Positions 1 through 9,760 of a stretch of 31,736 nt of DNA are shown piece after piece. The stretch's first letter is position 1. Each line of letters opens with the position of its first letter. The DNA is taken from NCBI RefSeq assembly GCF_004359215.1, contig NW_027152029.1, positions 1,617,766-1,649,501 of the forward strand, given 5' to 3'. A model generated the notes under the pieces. That model was not told the origin of the DNA. It saw only the letters and a list, made by a program, of their open reading frames with translations, and did no database searches. The translations under genes and the position numbers were made by a program. This DNA is from Bremia lactucae. Lineage: Eukaryota; Oomycota; Peronosporomycetes; Peronosporales; Peronosporaceae.

Positions 1-441
1 AGTGAGGTAGTTGTGGTGGGCGCGTTAGCGACCTCACCCAACGCACTGTTTACTCTGGTTAAGTGTCGTCACGGGAGCGGAAATCATGCTCCTCGTGCGC
101 ACTTACCAAGTAGGAAGTAGTTTTCAGACTGATTTATATGTAATCGTATTAAATATAAATACCTATTTTTACTAATTAAAATGTCATCTCTGTAGATAAC
201 GCTTAAATGTATTTCGAGCGTATCTTTCTAGATACCTTTGCGTAACGGATGACGCTAGCCGTCATTCCTCTTAATGTGAATGCACCCATGTGCATCACAT
301 ACACAAGGGTTGGTCACAAATGTGCACCACACCCGAGTGTTGGGTCTTATTACTATAATTTAGTAATTGACCATCCCCGTAAGTACACTAAGTGTACATA
401 ACGGGGACTGTGTTACATTAGGGTAACTTTAGCCCGTTACA
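1..441 (-). repeat. G2-family gypsy LTR, 5' part, cut by window edge
   Basis: Read on the minus strand this begins TGTAACGGGC at position 441 and matches the LTR at 15804-16336 almost base for base for its first ~440 nt. It includes the block ending in CTACCTCACT seen at 16246, and the window edge removes the rest. It joins the G1a remnant at the motif CAAGA|TGTAAC, the same junction as at 15799-15804. It keeps the stretch around the GGGGATGG motif that the other G2 LTR at 22273 lacks, so it is closer to the 15804 copy than to the 22273 copy. It may be a solo LTR or the start of a whole G2 element; the window cannot tell. Confidence 0.88.
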
Positions 442-1225
442 TCTTGTTTAAAGGATTTGTCTTAAGTGACTCCTAGGATTGAGTAGTATATCTCTCAATC
501 CGAGTCTTCACATCGAGGACACTTTCGTCCATCGATGAGCTGCCGAGAAACCGGTCGTTCTCTGCAAAAATTACCGCTGACGTAATATCGGTTACGTATT
601 CGTCCTCTGTGACGAGTACGCAGATCTGCGTGATTGTACCACTATGCAGATCTTTCAAGAACCGTTTAGGTTCTAGGGTTGGTAATTGAATTATATCCAA
701 AGTTGACTTCGGAGGCGCATACAGATCAAAAGTATAAGCGCCTACTCTTGATTCGTCACTAACTAAGGCATTCAATGTCTCGGTTTCTTCCTGGGATTAA
801 TCCACAGGCTGCCGAGGGATCAATCCCTCGGAATGCTGAAGTCTAGTCACTTCAGCATTAACTATTTGAGGAGATTTCTACTCAAGTACGTGGGGACTTA
901 TTCCCTCAACGCGTTCCGACTGTGATTGCGCTATCACAGTCGGGTCCTCTACGATCGACTCCCTACTCGACCTAGGATCATCGTGTTGTCCATTTTGGAC
1001 AACCGGTATATTCTTTGAATGTCGCCCGCTAGATGTACATTCATGTCTCAATCCACTCGACTTCTTCGAGTGGTGGACCTTCGGCGCTACCTGTGCATTA
1101 GCACAGCCGCCGACAGCTGACTCCACAGGTTGATTAGTAATCACACTGTGATCTTGTGCAGTCGTACTAACGACCGTACCACAAGTGATGCCATCGCACT
1201 CACTCGTAGTACACCCACACGCACG
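442..1225 (-). pseudogene. G1a gypsy pol remnant: protease-to-RT linker
   Basis: Minus-strand reading frames 1225-878 and 775-473 match the 14808-15772 copy at protein level. They include the stretch beginning CGCTTSECDG and the conserved piece before reverse transcriptase (PKRFLKDLHSG, then SSSMDESVLD). The frame stops just before the G2 LTR, so reverse transcriptase and everything after it are missing. At about 1225 the frame is fused directly to gag. Relative to 13977-15022 about 1.05 kb is deleted, removing the gag C-terminus, zinc knuckle and protease active site. No complete protein is possible. Confidence 0.82.
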
Positions 1226-1810
1226 ATCGAGCTCTGAACTCAGCCCTAGGCGGTTCAAACGTCTGTTTGAGCCGGGCTTTAAAAGCCTCTAGCGACCATA
1301 AGACATATGGGTCGCGCAACTTAAGGCCCAGTGCCCAAGTTTTGACACGACCTGCCAAATTTGACTGAGCAAATTCGACTTGCAAAAGCTTGTCAACGAT
1401 GTGACAAGCCCTTATGGCATCGTCCAACTCGACAAACCATCTTAAGAGGGAGTCTTCTCGACTCTCCTATACTTACAGATGTCAGTCTTTAAGGTTTCGG
1501 GACGACGCGTGTGCGTCATCCCAAGTACAGGGGTGTGTACATGTTGTAACCTCAACAGTTCTGCCTGTTGAGAGCCTTGCTGATTAAGCAAGGCTACCTT
1601 CTCCTTCGCCTCGTCAAGTTCATGTTGTATGAACTTGACGATGGCTGAATGGAGTGCATATCTGTCAAAACCGGACAGCATGGCCAAGACGGCATCGTTC
1701 CTTACGGTCGAATTCATTCGTTCGACCGCACTCCTCTCTATGTCACTTAGAAAGGAGTAGCTATCACGCGAAACGTGATGCGTATTTCCATTATCATCTA
1801 ACGTGTCCAT
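1226..1810 (-). pseudogene. G1a gypsy gag remnant
   Basis: The frame starts at the ATG at 1810 (MDTLDDNGNTHHVSRDSYSF) and runs as the same gag protein as 13403 and 5595. A second frame carries the retrotransposon-gag core (DDAIRACHIVDKLLQ, then NLAGRVKTWALGLKLRDPYV). This copy keeps about 13 nt (encoding AIRAC) that both forward copies have lost, so it is the better guide to the ancestral frame at that point. Other indels still break it, and the end is fused to the pol linker by the deletion at about 1225. Gag would form the cytoplasmic virus-like particle. Confidence 0.82.
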
Positions 1811-1845
1811 GTTAGATGATGGAACTGTGATCCTTGGACGGACTA

Positions 1846-1858
1846 CAAAGTGTTACCA
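1846..1858 (-). other. Primer-binding site of reverse G1a copy
   Basis: On the minus strand the LTR end is followed after 2 nt by TGGTAACACTTTG. TGG right after an LTR is the usual complement of a tRNA CCA end. The tRNA is not identified. Confidence 0.6.
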
Positions 1859-1860
1859 GG

Positions 1861-2278
1861 TGAAACGGGGCACTGCCGACTTGTACTGCTTCAGTACAAG
1901 TCCACTTCGCACTATTTCAGTGCGAGTGGTGCCTCACGTCACGTCACGTACACTAGTACGTGCAGAAGAAGACTCTCTTTAAAACACTTGCATTAAAGAG
2001 GGTTGAAAGAAAACTGTATTTAATATAATTAAGTTCTTCTGTTTCTATCTATTTAATACTGACTTGATTATAAAGTCGTATCCGTCTCTCTCTTTGCGCG
2101 CGTCCAGCGCTGACTGGACTGCGGAGAAAGTGGATATAATGGTCTTTATCTACCAATGATTAAGCTTTTAGAATATTACCATGTAAAGTAATACTCTCCA
2201 AATATTATCTACCTTTAGACAATATATTAATTAACAACCTTTAAGTGTTAATTTCATGTAACGATACACCCCGTTACA
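1861..2278 (-). repeat. G1a LTR (reverse)
   Basis: This is a 418-bp LTR. On the minus strand it starts TGTAACGGGGTGTATCG at 2278 and ends GCCCCGTTTCA at 1861, where one base departs from the family end CCCCGTTACA. It matches the LTRs at 5128, 7137 and 12887. It is the 5' LTR of the reverse gag remnant to its left, with a leader and primer-binding site in between. Confidence 0.88.
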
Positions 2279-2280
2279 GT

Positions 2281-2359
2281 CGAGGCGCCCCACCATCACT
2301 ATAATCAGTGTAGGTTGACTAGTACTGTTATCAGGACTAGCAAAGGGTGCCCCGTTACA
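2281..2359 (+). repeat. Tail of a G1c-type LTR
   Basis: This short piece ends CCCCGTTACA at 2359. It shares the motif GGTTGACTAGTA with the end of the LTR at 24851-25191, and GACTAGCAAAGG resembles the end of the reverse LTR at 24393. It abuts the G1a LTR to its left, so it is probably the right half of an older LTR cut by that insertion, or a solo LTR truncated by deletion. No primer-binding site or gag follows. Confidence 0.6.
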
Positions 2360-2585
2360 ACAACTTTCAGTTATAAAGGAACAAAAAGTTCTTGCGCTTA
2401 AGCAGGCGCGCCTAGTCGATCCTTGTATACACAACAATTCTTTGTGTTAGTATTTTTACTGATTCATGCCAGTGCCGTTTTTTTTTTTGAACCGTGTACC
2501 AAAATAATGGCACCTACCGGGCTCTGGTTTGTCGAAGGTCGGCCAAATCCATCGATCGCGACCAATTTGCAATAAGATTGTAGCA
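2360..2585 (+). promoter_or_regulatory. Upstream region of the RRM gene
   Basis: This 226-bp stretch lies between the last transposon fragment and the chosen ATG. It contains a T10 run near 2480 and an upstream in-frame ATG at 2529. I see no confident oomycete initiator element. The full promoter and 5' UTR would have to fit here or extend into transposon-derived sequence. Confidence 0.3.
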
Positions 2586-4022
2586 ATGACGTTAGAAGAC
2601 ACGGAGAAGAAGCTTAACATGTCGCTGGACCAGATTGTGCACGAGCGCCAAGCGGAAGCAACTGCTGCTGAGAATAAAGACTTTCCAGTCGGAAAGGCCA
2701 AAAGCACGTAGGCTACGTGGCGTAACTCTATGATCAAAAACAACAAATGGGGGCTGATGGATACCGCGCTGTTTACAGGAAACGCGCCGATCGTATCGCG
2801 CAGTCAAATCCATACCAGTCTAAACATGGTCATCACGGTACGGTGAAGCAGAGGGCGTACAGTCGATGGGGGGAAGTTTGAGAAACGTTTTGAGTTGTGT
2901 AGACGACGACGAGGAGATGGATCAGAAGGCGCCCTCGAGTTGTCGTGTCTACGTGGGCAACTTGTCCTGGAGTGTCAAGTGGCAGGACTTAAAGGACCAC
3001 ATGGAAGCAGCAGGATCTGTAGAAATTGCTACAATATTGGAGTGGAACGGACGCTCCAAGGTGCAATGTAAAGGACGCTATCTTGCTAGACGGCGGTACT
3101 GAGATGGCACTGTGACTTGTAGGGCTGTGGTGTAGTCACGTATGCGACGGAGGAAGCGGCGCAAAACGCAATTGCTTCGCTCAATGATACAGAGCTGGGC
3201 GGGCGCAAGATCTTTGTTCGTGAGGACCGCGAGTCGCAGTCCGTCTCAGCTGTCAAACCCAAGCGCGGCTTGCGTGTGTACGTCGGTAATTTGTCGTGGA
3301 CTGTCAAGTGGCAGGAGCTGAAAGACCACATGAAGCAAGTGGGCACGGTGGTACACGCTGACGGTAGGTTGTGTCTAAGAGTTGAAGCATACCGCACAGA
3401 TTTGCTGACCTACGTTGGCAGTGCTGGAGCTATCAAATGGTCGCTCGAAGGGTTGCGGTCTGGTCGAGTACTCAACGGAGGAGGAGGCCGCTTTAGCCAT
3501 CTCGGAGTTAAACAATACCGAGTTAGAAGGCCGCCTCATCTTCGTTCGCGAGGATCGGGAACCCGAGGGTGGCAGCATTTCCAAGTTTGTCAAACGCGCT
3601 TCTGCTCCTCCTCGCGTTAATGGTGATGGTCGTCAGCTATATGTCGGCAATGTGAGTCTACGTCCATTTGCAATTTAAAAACAATTATGCCAAATCGATC
3701 GAATTTATTAATCATACTTTGCTTTCGGTTGTAGCTGCCTTGGGACACGAATTGGCAGCAGCTCAAGGACTTGTTCCGTACTGTGGGTGATGTCGAGCGC
3801 GCTGACATCGCGGAATACTCAGATGGACGCTCGCGTGGGTTTGGTATAATCCGATTTACAAATGCTGCGGATGCTTGTCAAGCTATCGGTTAGTATTGCT
3901 GTCCTTGTCTGTTGTTCTTGTTATGTATTGATTGCACGACGATTTATATATTTTCAGAACAACTTAATGGACTGGAAGTAGAAGGTCGAATGATTGAGGT
4001 ACGCTTGGACAAGATGGAATAG
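2586..4022 (+). CDS. Three-RRM RNA-binding protein with ALY/REF-like UAP56-binding motif
   Basis: The inferred exons are 2586-2707, 2779-2861, 2903-3060, 3123-3363, 3422-3651, 3735-3888 and 3958-4022, giving 350 codons plus TAG in one frame. The introns (71, 41, 62, 58, 83 and 69 nt) are GT-AG. The 41-nt one (donor GTCGAT) is unusually short and was chosen because it restores the frame. The N-terminus has [13 protein letters not shown], resembling the UAP56-binding motif of mRNA-export adaptors (family form: MSLDDII). A basic stretch with NPYQ follows. Then come RRM1 ([16 protein letters not shown]1 split by an intron at GRSK/GCGVVTY), RRM2 ([42 protein letters not shown] tails) and RRM3 ([24 protein letters not shown]), ending at RLDKME. 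A nuclear role in mRNA packaging, splicing or export is inferred. The ATG at 2586 is preferred over 2529 because [10 protein letters not shown] looks like the family start. It is the only multi-exon gene here and lies between two transposon blocks. Confidence 0.87.
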
Positions 4023-4945
4023 ACGGCAGACACGCTGCCAAGAGCTAGAAATTGTACACGGAGAAATTGTGCAAAATGGGTATAAAGATTTACGAATTTG
4101 GACCTCAAGTCTAGCATGTTCCGCAAATGAAGATGCAGTTGAATGAAATGCCTTTTATCAGTTCAATTAGTATGGATATCTACAGATGCGCATTAGGAAT
4201 TTGTCAGCTGCTCTTCCAAGTGTACAATATTGTGCAGGTGAGAGCAAAAAAGACATCTGCATTTATAGACGGTACTGATGGGAAATCGCAATGCTTTAAA
4301 ATGTAATGATTCACGTGCATCTAAGCACTATCTCGTTTTTGAGTTGACATAATTTGGAGCAAACTTCTTGTAGCATCGTTCATAGGCTGGCATAACTTGC
4401 TGGAAGACACACATGGGAAGGAAGGGTACTATTGTTATCGTTGCAGGTATTGGATCTTATGCCAAAATATCTGATTCTACAGCATTATTTAATGTCAAGT
4501 CGAGCTGTGGCTCCATCAAACTGCATCGCTGACAATGATGTCCTACATTTTTCGTATTCATGCTCCGCGAATTACATCATTTTTCGTCGAAATGTATCAG
4601 CCGTAATGGCATTCAACGACGTATTCACCGGAATTTGCAGCTGACATCGAGGTTTCGATATAACTTCGATTGGTTTGATATTGTGGGCGGCATTAACATT
4701 AATTAGTCATTTCATCGAAACGTTGATTTTTTCGTGGGGAGGGCAACTGAATGCAAAAGTTTTGATTGTGGAATCATACGATCTTTGACTTCGACATAAA
4801 TTGCTGGCATCCTGTGCCTTTTGTTTGCATCCACTGCTCCTTCAAAATAGAAAACCTTGCTCCCACGAGCAGTGATTCCGCTCCTTCCAGCAAGGTATAT
4901 AATTTTTATGTACTTCTGTACCGCAGTAATTGCTTTATATGTAGT
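4023..4945. other. Intergenic region, nothing recognised
   Basis: This is AT-rich sequence after the RRM gene. The open frames present are short (60-70 codons), resemble nothing I know and have no partner copy in the window. The first part is presumably the 3' UTR. I see no LTR or RNA gene before the G1a LTR fragment at 4946. Confidence 0.5.
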
Positions 4946-5127
4946 TGTAAGGGGTGTATCGTTACATGAAGCAACACTAAAAGGTTGTTAATTAATATAT
5001 TATCTAAAAGGTAGATAATATTTGGAGAATATTACTTTACATGGTAATATTCGGAAACCTTATCCATTGGTAGATATAGACCATTATATCTACGTTCTCC
5101 GCGGTCCAGTCAGCTCTGGACGCGCTC
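4946..5127 (+). repeat. G1a LTR 5' fragment, interrupted by another LTR
   Basis: It starts TGTAAGGGGTGTATCG, a family LTR start lacking one C, and follows the LTR for about 180 bp to the GGACGCGC motif. There a second LTR start (TGTAACGGGGTAGG) begins. This indicates one LTR inserted in, or recombined with, an older copy. Confidence 0.72.
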
Positions 5128-5544
5128 TGTAACGGGGTAGGTTGTTAATTAATATATTATCTAGAAGGTAGATAATATTTGGAGAATATTACTTTATATA
5201 GTAATGCTCGGAAATCATATCAATAAATAGGTATAAGCCGTTATATCTATTTATCCCGCAGACTAATCAGCTGTAAACGTAAACAAAGAGAGAGAGACAG
5301 ATAAGATTTCAGTTGCATGTTTAGTATTAGTTTATTATTAAGTTAGCATTAACAGATAGAAAGAAGAGAAACTTAATTATACTAATACAATTTTCATTTG
5401 GTCCTCTTTAAGGTAGTTGTCTTAAAGAGAAGTCTTCCTCTGCACGTACTAGTGTACTTGAAGTGACGTAAGGCACCACTCGCAACTGAAGCAGTGCGAA
5501 GTGGACTTGTGCTGAAGCAGTACAAGTCGTAGTGCCCCGTTACA
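5128..5544 (+). repeat. G1a LTR (5' LTR of fold-back copy)
   Basis: This is a 417-bp LTR from TGTAACGGGG to CCCCGTTACA with 10-bp inverted ends. About 25 bases after the first ten (the TGTATCGTTACATG part) are missing compared with 12887. A primer-binding site follows after 2 nt. Confidence 0.82.
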
Positions 5545-5546
5545 AC

Positions 5547-5559
5547 TGGTAGCACTTTG
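5547..5559 (+). other. Primer-binding site
   Basis: TGGTAGCACTTTG begins 2 nt after the LTR end, where the tRNA primer pairs. The same sequence is at 13355. The tRNA is not identified; the last bases resemble initiator-tRNA-type sites, but this is not certain. Confidence 0.6.
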
Positions 5560-5594
5560 TAGTCCGTCCAAGGACCACATTTCCTTCATCTAAG

Positions 5595-6706
5595 ATGAAC
5601 ATGTCAGATGATAGTGGGAATACGCATCACGTTTCGCGTGATAGCTACTCCTTTCTAAGTGACATAGAAAGAAGTGCGGTCGAACGAATGAGTTCGACCG
5701 TAGGAACCGATGCCATCTTGGCCATGCTGTCCGGTTTGGACAGAGAAGCCCTCCATTCAGCAATCGCCAAGTTCATACAACATGAACTTGACGAGATGAA
5801 GGAGAAGGTAGCCTTGCTGAATCAGCAAGGCTCTCAACAGGCAGAACTGTTGAGGTTACAGCAAGTACAGACCCCTGTACCTGGGATGACGCATACGCGT
5901 CGTCCTGAAACCCTAAAGATTGATATCTCTAAGTATAGGGGAGTCGAAGAAGACTCCCTCTTAAGATGGTTTGTCGAGTTGGACGACGTCACATTATCGA
6001 CGAGCAAATGCAAGTCGCATTAGCCCAATCAAACTTGGCAGGTCGTGCCAAAACTTGGGCACTAGGCCTAAAGTTGCGCGACCCATATGTCTTATGGTCG
6101 CTAGAGGCTTTTAAAGCCCGGCTCAAACAGACGTTTGAACCGCCTAATGCTGAGTTCAGTGCTCGATCAGAGCTTCTAAAACTCAAACAAGGCAAGCGTG
6201 ATGTTCACGTATATGCCCAGTACATACGACTCTTAGCGAGTTGTATTACAAGTAACCCAGTCCATGAACACACGCTGATTACGGTGTTCATGCAAGGCCT
6301 TACGGATGGTCCCGTAAAGACCCACCTGTTCCGCTTGGAACTGGATACGCTTGAAGAAGCAATATCCGTTGCGGAACAGGAGGACTTTAGCTTGAGATAG
6401 GCCCAAGCTAGTTCGTCATCGTATCGTCCTCCAAGACGACACGAGTCTGGAGGTCCAGAACATATGGACCTCTCTTACGTCGAAAGCGAGAGACCTCGCT
6501 TTTCGAGCACTAAGCGTTCGCAGAAATGCCATCGCTGCCAAAAGTCAGGACACTACGCTCATGAGTGTAGTGCCCCATGCTTAGTACCGAAAGGTACTGA
6601 ACGTAATTTTGGACCGAATGCTAAAAAGTGCAATGGTCGCGGGTCCGACATTGTTGCGAAATCGCGACAGCGAGACGGACCGCCAAAAAACGGTCGGGGT
6701 CAGTAG
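5595..6706 (+). pseudogene. G1a gypsy gag, broken
   Basis: The N-terminal frame (5595-6023) is rich in coiled-coil-like residues (LDEMKEKVALLNQQGSQQAE). It is interrupted by a loss of about 13 nt near 5985 relative to the reverse copy at 1226-1810. The next frame (from about 5990) carries the gag core (NLAGRAKTWALGLKLRDPYV, LKQTFEPP) and reaches a TAG at 6398. The same frame then continues through a CCHC zinc knuckle (CHRCQKSGHYAHEC) to 6706. A nucleic-acid-binding capsid protein is the known role of this family. The lesions at about 5985 and 6398 are shared with the copy at 13403. The first bases of protease follow to about 6826, where the copy folds back. Confidence 0.84.
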
Positions 6707-6825
6707 GGGCGCAACGCCCTACTGATCCAGCGATTTCAAGAGATTTGCAAATCTCTTGACTAATGTTGCTTCAGACACACAATTATTATGTGTCTCTGCA
6801 CCAGGTGATGAGGGATACCTCATCA

Positions 6826-7085
6826 ACCTCAACTTCTGCGTGTTGAGAGTCTTGCTGATTAAGCAAGGCTACCTTCTCCTTCGCCTCGTCAAGTTCATGT
6901 TGTATGGACTTGGCGATGGCTGAATGGAGGGCATCTCTGTCCGAAATCGGACAGCATGGCCAAGATGGCATCGTTCCCTACGCTCGAACTCATTCGTTCG
7001 ACCGCACTCCTTTCTATGTCACTTAGAAAGGAGTAGCTATCACGCGAAACGTGATGCGTATTTTCATTTCATCTAACATGTTCAT
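6826..7085 (-). pseudogene. G1a gag N-terminus, reversed arm
   Basis: On the minus strand the ATG at 7085 starts the same gag N-terminus as at 5595. A following frame (RDALHSAIAKSIQHELDEAK, then VALLNQQ) reaches the fold-back junction at about 6826. It ends inside gag with no downstream domain. It is the reverse arm of the inverted structure. Confidence 0.78.
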
Positions 7086-7136
7086 GTTAGATGATTGGAA
7101 CTGTGGTCCTTGGACGGACTACAAAGTGCTACCAGG

Positions 7137-7576
7137 TGTAACGGGCTACTGCAGACCTGTACTGCTCTAGTACAAGTCCACTTCGCACTGCCTCAGTGCG
7201 AGTGGTGCCTCACGTCACTTCACGTACACTAGTACGTGCAGAAGAAGTCTTTTCTTTAAAACACTTGCTTTAAAGAGGGTTAATTAAAAACTGTATCAAT
7301 ATAATTAAGTTCTTCTTGTCTACCTACTTAAAACTAACTTAATTATAAACTTTTACAAAATATGTACTAAAAGTCTTATCTGTCTTTCTCTTTGCGCGCG
7401 TCCAGCGCTGACTGAACCGCGAAGAAAGTAGATATAATGGTCTATATCTACCATTGGATAAGCCTTTAGAATATTACCATGTATAGTAATATTCTCCAAA
7501 TATTATCTACCTCTTAGATTATATATTAATTAACAACCTTTAAGTGTTAATTTCATGTAACGATACACCCGTTACA
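7137..7576 (-). repeat. G1a LTR (reverse, right end of fold-back copy)
   Basis: This is a 440-bp LTR. The minus strand starts TGTAACGGGTGTATCG at 7576 and ends at 7137 (plus-strand TGTAACGGGC). A primer-binding site (minus TGGTAGCACTTTG) lies just left of it at 7122-7134. Confidence 0.86.
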
Positions 7577-8042
7577 GTAAGCGCAAAGTGATTAGTATTG
7601 GTATGATGGCTATCCGACTTTACCTCAGCAATGGTGTTGTTACCCCCCATGTCACCCTTAAGAATAATCATGCGACCAATAACTCCTGCATACATTAAGA
7701 CAACGTATTACGCTATAATTAGCCCCAGCCGCCTCCCTCGCACTTCAAACTCAAAATAAAAAAAGGTGTCAATTTAACGAAAAAGGGTGTGAATTTAGCA
7801 ATTTTCATAATTTATTATGTCACAATGTTCGTCTTTAAGCTTGTGCCCTGGCTAAATCCTAACAAATTTAATGTTTGCTGAACTTCTTAAAAAACTTGCG
7901 GATTGTCAGGAACTATCCCGCATATCAAAGATTATGTTGAAAGCTAAACTTAGCCCTTGCTTTATGCAGTGATAGTGGCTACAATTGAGGAAGGCACGGT
8001 GCTCAATCTGGGTAGATTTGTATAATGTTTTACTGTCATGTG
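7577..8042. other. Spacer between gypsy fold-back copy and copia element, nothing recognised
   Basis: No open frame over 60 codons is present and nothing resembles a known domain or another part of the window. A GCGCAAAG near the left edge also occurs inside G1a LTRs, which is too short to call. Confidence 0.4.
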
Positions 8043-8047
8043 ATACC
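8043..8047. repeat. Copia target-site duplication, left copy
   Basis: ATACC directly precedes the LTR end TGTTGGGG. The identical pentamer is at 10737-10741, just outside the other element end. Five bp is usual for copia integrase. Confidence 0.82.
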
Positions 8048-8247
8048 TGTTGGGGTATGACAACACACTGCGTAAGAATGTCTTCGTGTAGGGAAAATGG
8101 AAAAGTAAATTCGTTCTTATAAAACCCTCATACATGTTACGTACTTAAATGTAACAGCTTCGCTTGCTCTTCTTCTTGTGTCATTCACGACAGTAACCGC
8201 CACATCAGCACGACAACGAACCGTCGCCTGATGTTCCACCTTCAACA
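8048..8247 (-). repeat. Copia 3' LTR, complete
   Basis: This 200-bp LTR reads TGTTGAAGGTGG...CCCCAACA on the minus strand, with 5-bp inverted ends TGTTG/CAACA. It is preceded on the minus strand by the purine tract GAGGAGGAG (8248-8256), as expected for plus-strand priming. The RNase H frame runs about 40 nt into it before stopping. Confidence 0.85.
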
Positions 8248-8958
8248 CTCCTCCTCGACGAGAAGTTTCTAATATTGGTCTTGGCCACGAGAAATTGAAA
8301 CTTCGTTGTCGAAATTGTCTTGGTCAGGAAATCAGCGAGCTGTAACTTGGTTTTAATATACTCCAGCTGTATTACCTTGTTTTTGACTTGATCACGGACA
8401 AAATGATAGCGTATATCAATGTGCTTCGCACGACTTTGATATCCTTCATTTTTCGCGATAGCAATCACACTTTGATTGTCCTCGTACACCATTACTGGAC
8501 CATTAATCTTGACCTTCATCTCCAGCAATAGCGATTTAGTCCACAATACTTCTTGTATACACAATGATAAAGCCACATATTCGGCTTCGGCAGTGCTTAG
8601 CGACACACTGTTTTGCATTTTTGACTTGAAAAAAAATCACGGGTGATCCGTTGACCATCACCATCACACCTGATGTTGAGCGTCATTTGTCCTTGTTACT
8701 GCCCCAATCAGCGTCACTAAATGCACTCAACTGCAGTTCGCGTGACTTGCTCCGATAGCAGATTCCATCCATAGCGGTTGACTTTAAATAACGCAGCACT
8801 CGGATAGCTGCATTCCAATGTTCTTCACTTGGTTTTTCTAAGTGTCGACTCAATTGACACACCGCGAATGCAATATCGGGTCTTGTGCCGGTTGCCACGT
8901 AGAGAAGTGAACCCACCAATGAACGATACGGACGATTTTTCATTTTTGGGTCCATCAC
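8205..8958 (-). pseudogene. Copia RNase H
   Basis: Two minus-strand frames make up the domain. The first (8958-8683) has the RT-RNase H connection (PYRSLVGSLLYVATGTRPDI, RVLRYLKST) and the first catalytic Asp in SAFSDADWGS. It ends with a stop after a frameshift near 8690. The second (8618-8205) continues with STAEAEYVALS (catalytic Glu), YEDNQSVIAIAKN (catalytic Asp) and KHIDIRYHFVRD. The catalytic residues are present but not in one frame. In the family this activity removes RNA from the RNA-DNA hybrid. Confidence 0.88.
8248..8256 (-). other. Copia polypurine tract
   Basis: GAGGAGGAG on the minus strand directly abuts the 3' LTR start TGTTGAAGG. Position and composition fit the plus-strand primer site of a Ty1/copia element. 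Confidence 0.7.
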
Positions 8959-9760
8959 TTCACACTTATCATGTTCTGGTCTTCCATACCCGGATTATAC
9001 ACCGGCCTAGCATTATCTTGATTGAATTTTTCAACCATTCTTGCTATCCACGCGCTTTGACAGATCTTGAGTCGTTTCTCCTCCATCTTGTAGTCAACTT
9101 CGATGCCCAGAACAAATCGCACTTTACCCAGTCTCTTGAGCTGAAATTTAGTAGACAATTCATCAGCAACTTGCTTAATTGAGTCGTACGAAATGCCACC
9201 AATGAGCATGTCATCGACATATAACGTCACGTAAGTCCATGAAAAATTGTCAAATCGACGAACAAATACACACGGATCCGAAACGCACGCCACAAATCCC
9301 ATGCTCTTGAAAACGCCTGAAATAGTCTTAAACCATGTTGCAGCAGCTTGTTTAAGTCCATACAGGCTTCGATTTAGCTTCAGCACTTGACTCGATTTCA
9401 TTTTAACGCCCTCGGGTGTATTAAGAAACACCTCTTCTTCGAGAACACCATTGATAAATGCTGTATCGACATCATATTGGAATATAGCCATCACGACACG
9501 TATTCTCCGGTTGCGAACATGAATTCAATTCGTGTGTTTCGCGGTATGTTGCCAGTAATCAATTCCATAGGTCTGACGATAACCTAATGCCACAAGCCGA
9601 GCCTTATATCGCTCAACATCACCATTTTCATTTCGCTTGATGGCGAACACCCACTTAGTTCCAATTACCTTCTTGTTTAACAAATTGTCCACGGGACTCC
9701 ACGTCTTTTTGCTATCTAGTGCCTTCAGTTCGGCTTCTATCGCTTCTTTCCACATCATAC
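8955..9760 (-). pseudogene. Copia reverse transcriptase
   Basis: This is an RVT_2-type reverse transcriptase. The N-terminal part (WKEAIEAELKALDSKKTW, IGTKWVFAIKRN, YKARLVALGYRQTYGIDY) ends in a frameshift near 9540. The frame then resumes (MAIFQYDVDTAFINGVLEEE, LNRSLYGLKQAAATW) and includes the active-site YVDD in TLYVDDMLIGG. It ends at 8955 with another frame break before RNase H. All main motifs are visible, so decay is by few indels and the element is not very old. Confidence 0.9.

Larger units (their letters stand above)
4946..7576. mobile_element. Fold-back G1a gypsy copy: LTR-gag forward joined to gag-LTR reversed
   Basis: The left part (LTR, primer-binding site, gag, start of protease) is in forward orientation up to about 6826. 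From there the sequence continues as reverse-strand gag from the middle of the gene back through the gag ATG, leader, primer-binding site and a reverse LTR ending at 7576. The turn point is at about 6820-6830 and has a few shared bases (CAAC/CTCAAC). The two LTR-leader-gag arms form an inverted repeat of several hundred bp around about 1.2 kb of unpaired gag. There is no RT, integrase or 3' end, so it cannot move by itself. No clear target duplication flanks it. Confidence 0.8.

Noticed and set aside
3086..3397. Minus-strand frames opposite the RRM exons
   Set aside because: They are shadows of the RRM2 coding strand, where RNP motifs and splice sites are clear on the plus strand.
4432..4969. 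Small plus-strand frames between the RRM gene and the gypsy block
   Set aside because: They are short, without motif, homologue in the window or splice context. They look like chance.
5989..6195. Minus-strand frame repeated identically at 13797-14003
   Set aside because: It recurs only because the two gag copies are nearly identical. It is the mirror of the gag core and has no independent support.
4941..7581. Possible target duplication GTAGT / GTAAG around the fold-back copy
   Set aside because: Only the first three bases agree, which is no better than chance.
7620..7690. Minus-strand frame (MIILKGDMGGNNTIAEVKSD) that might be a transposon or gene fragment
   Set aside because: It is too short and matches no family I can name with confidence.
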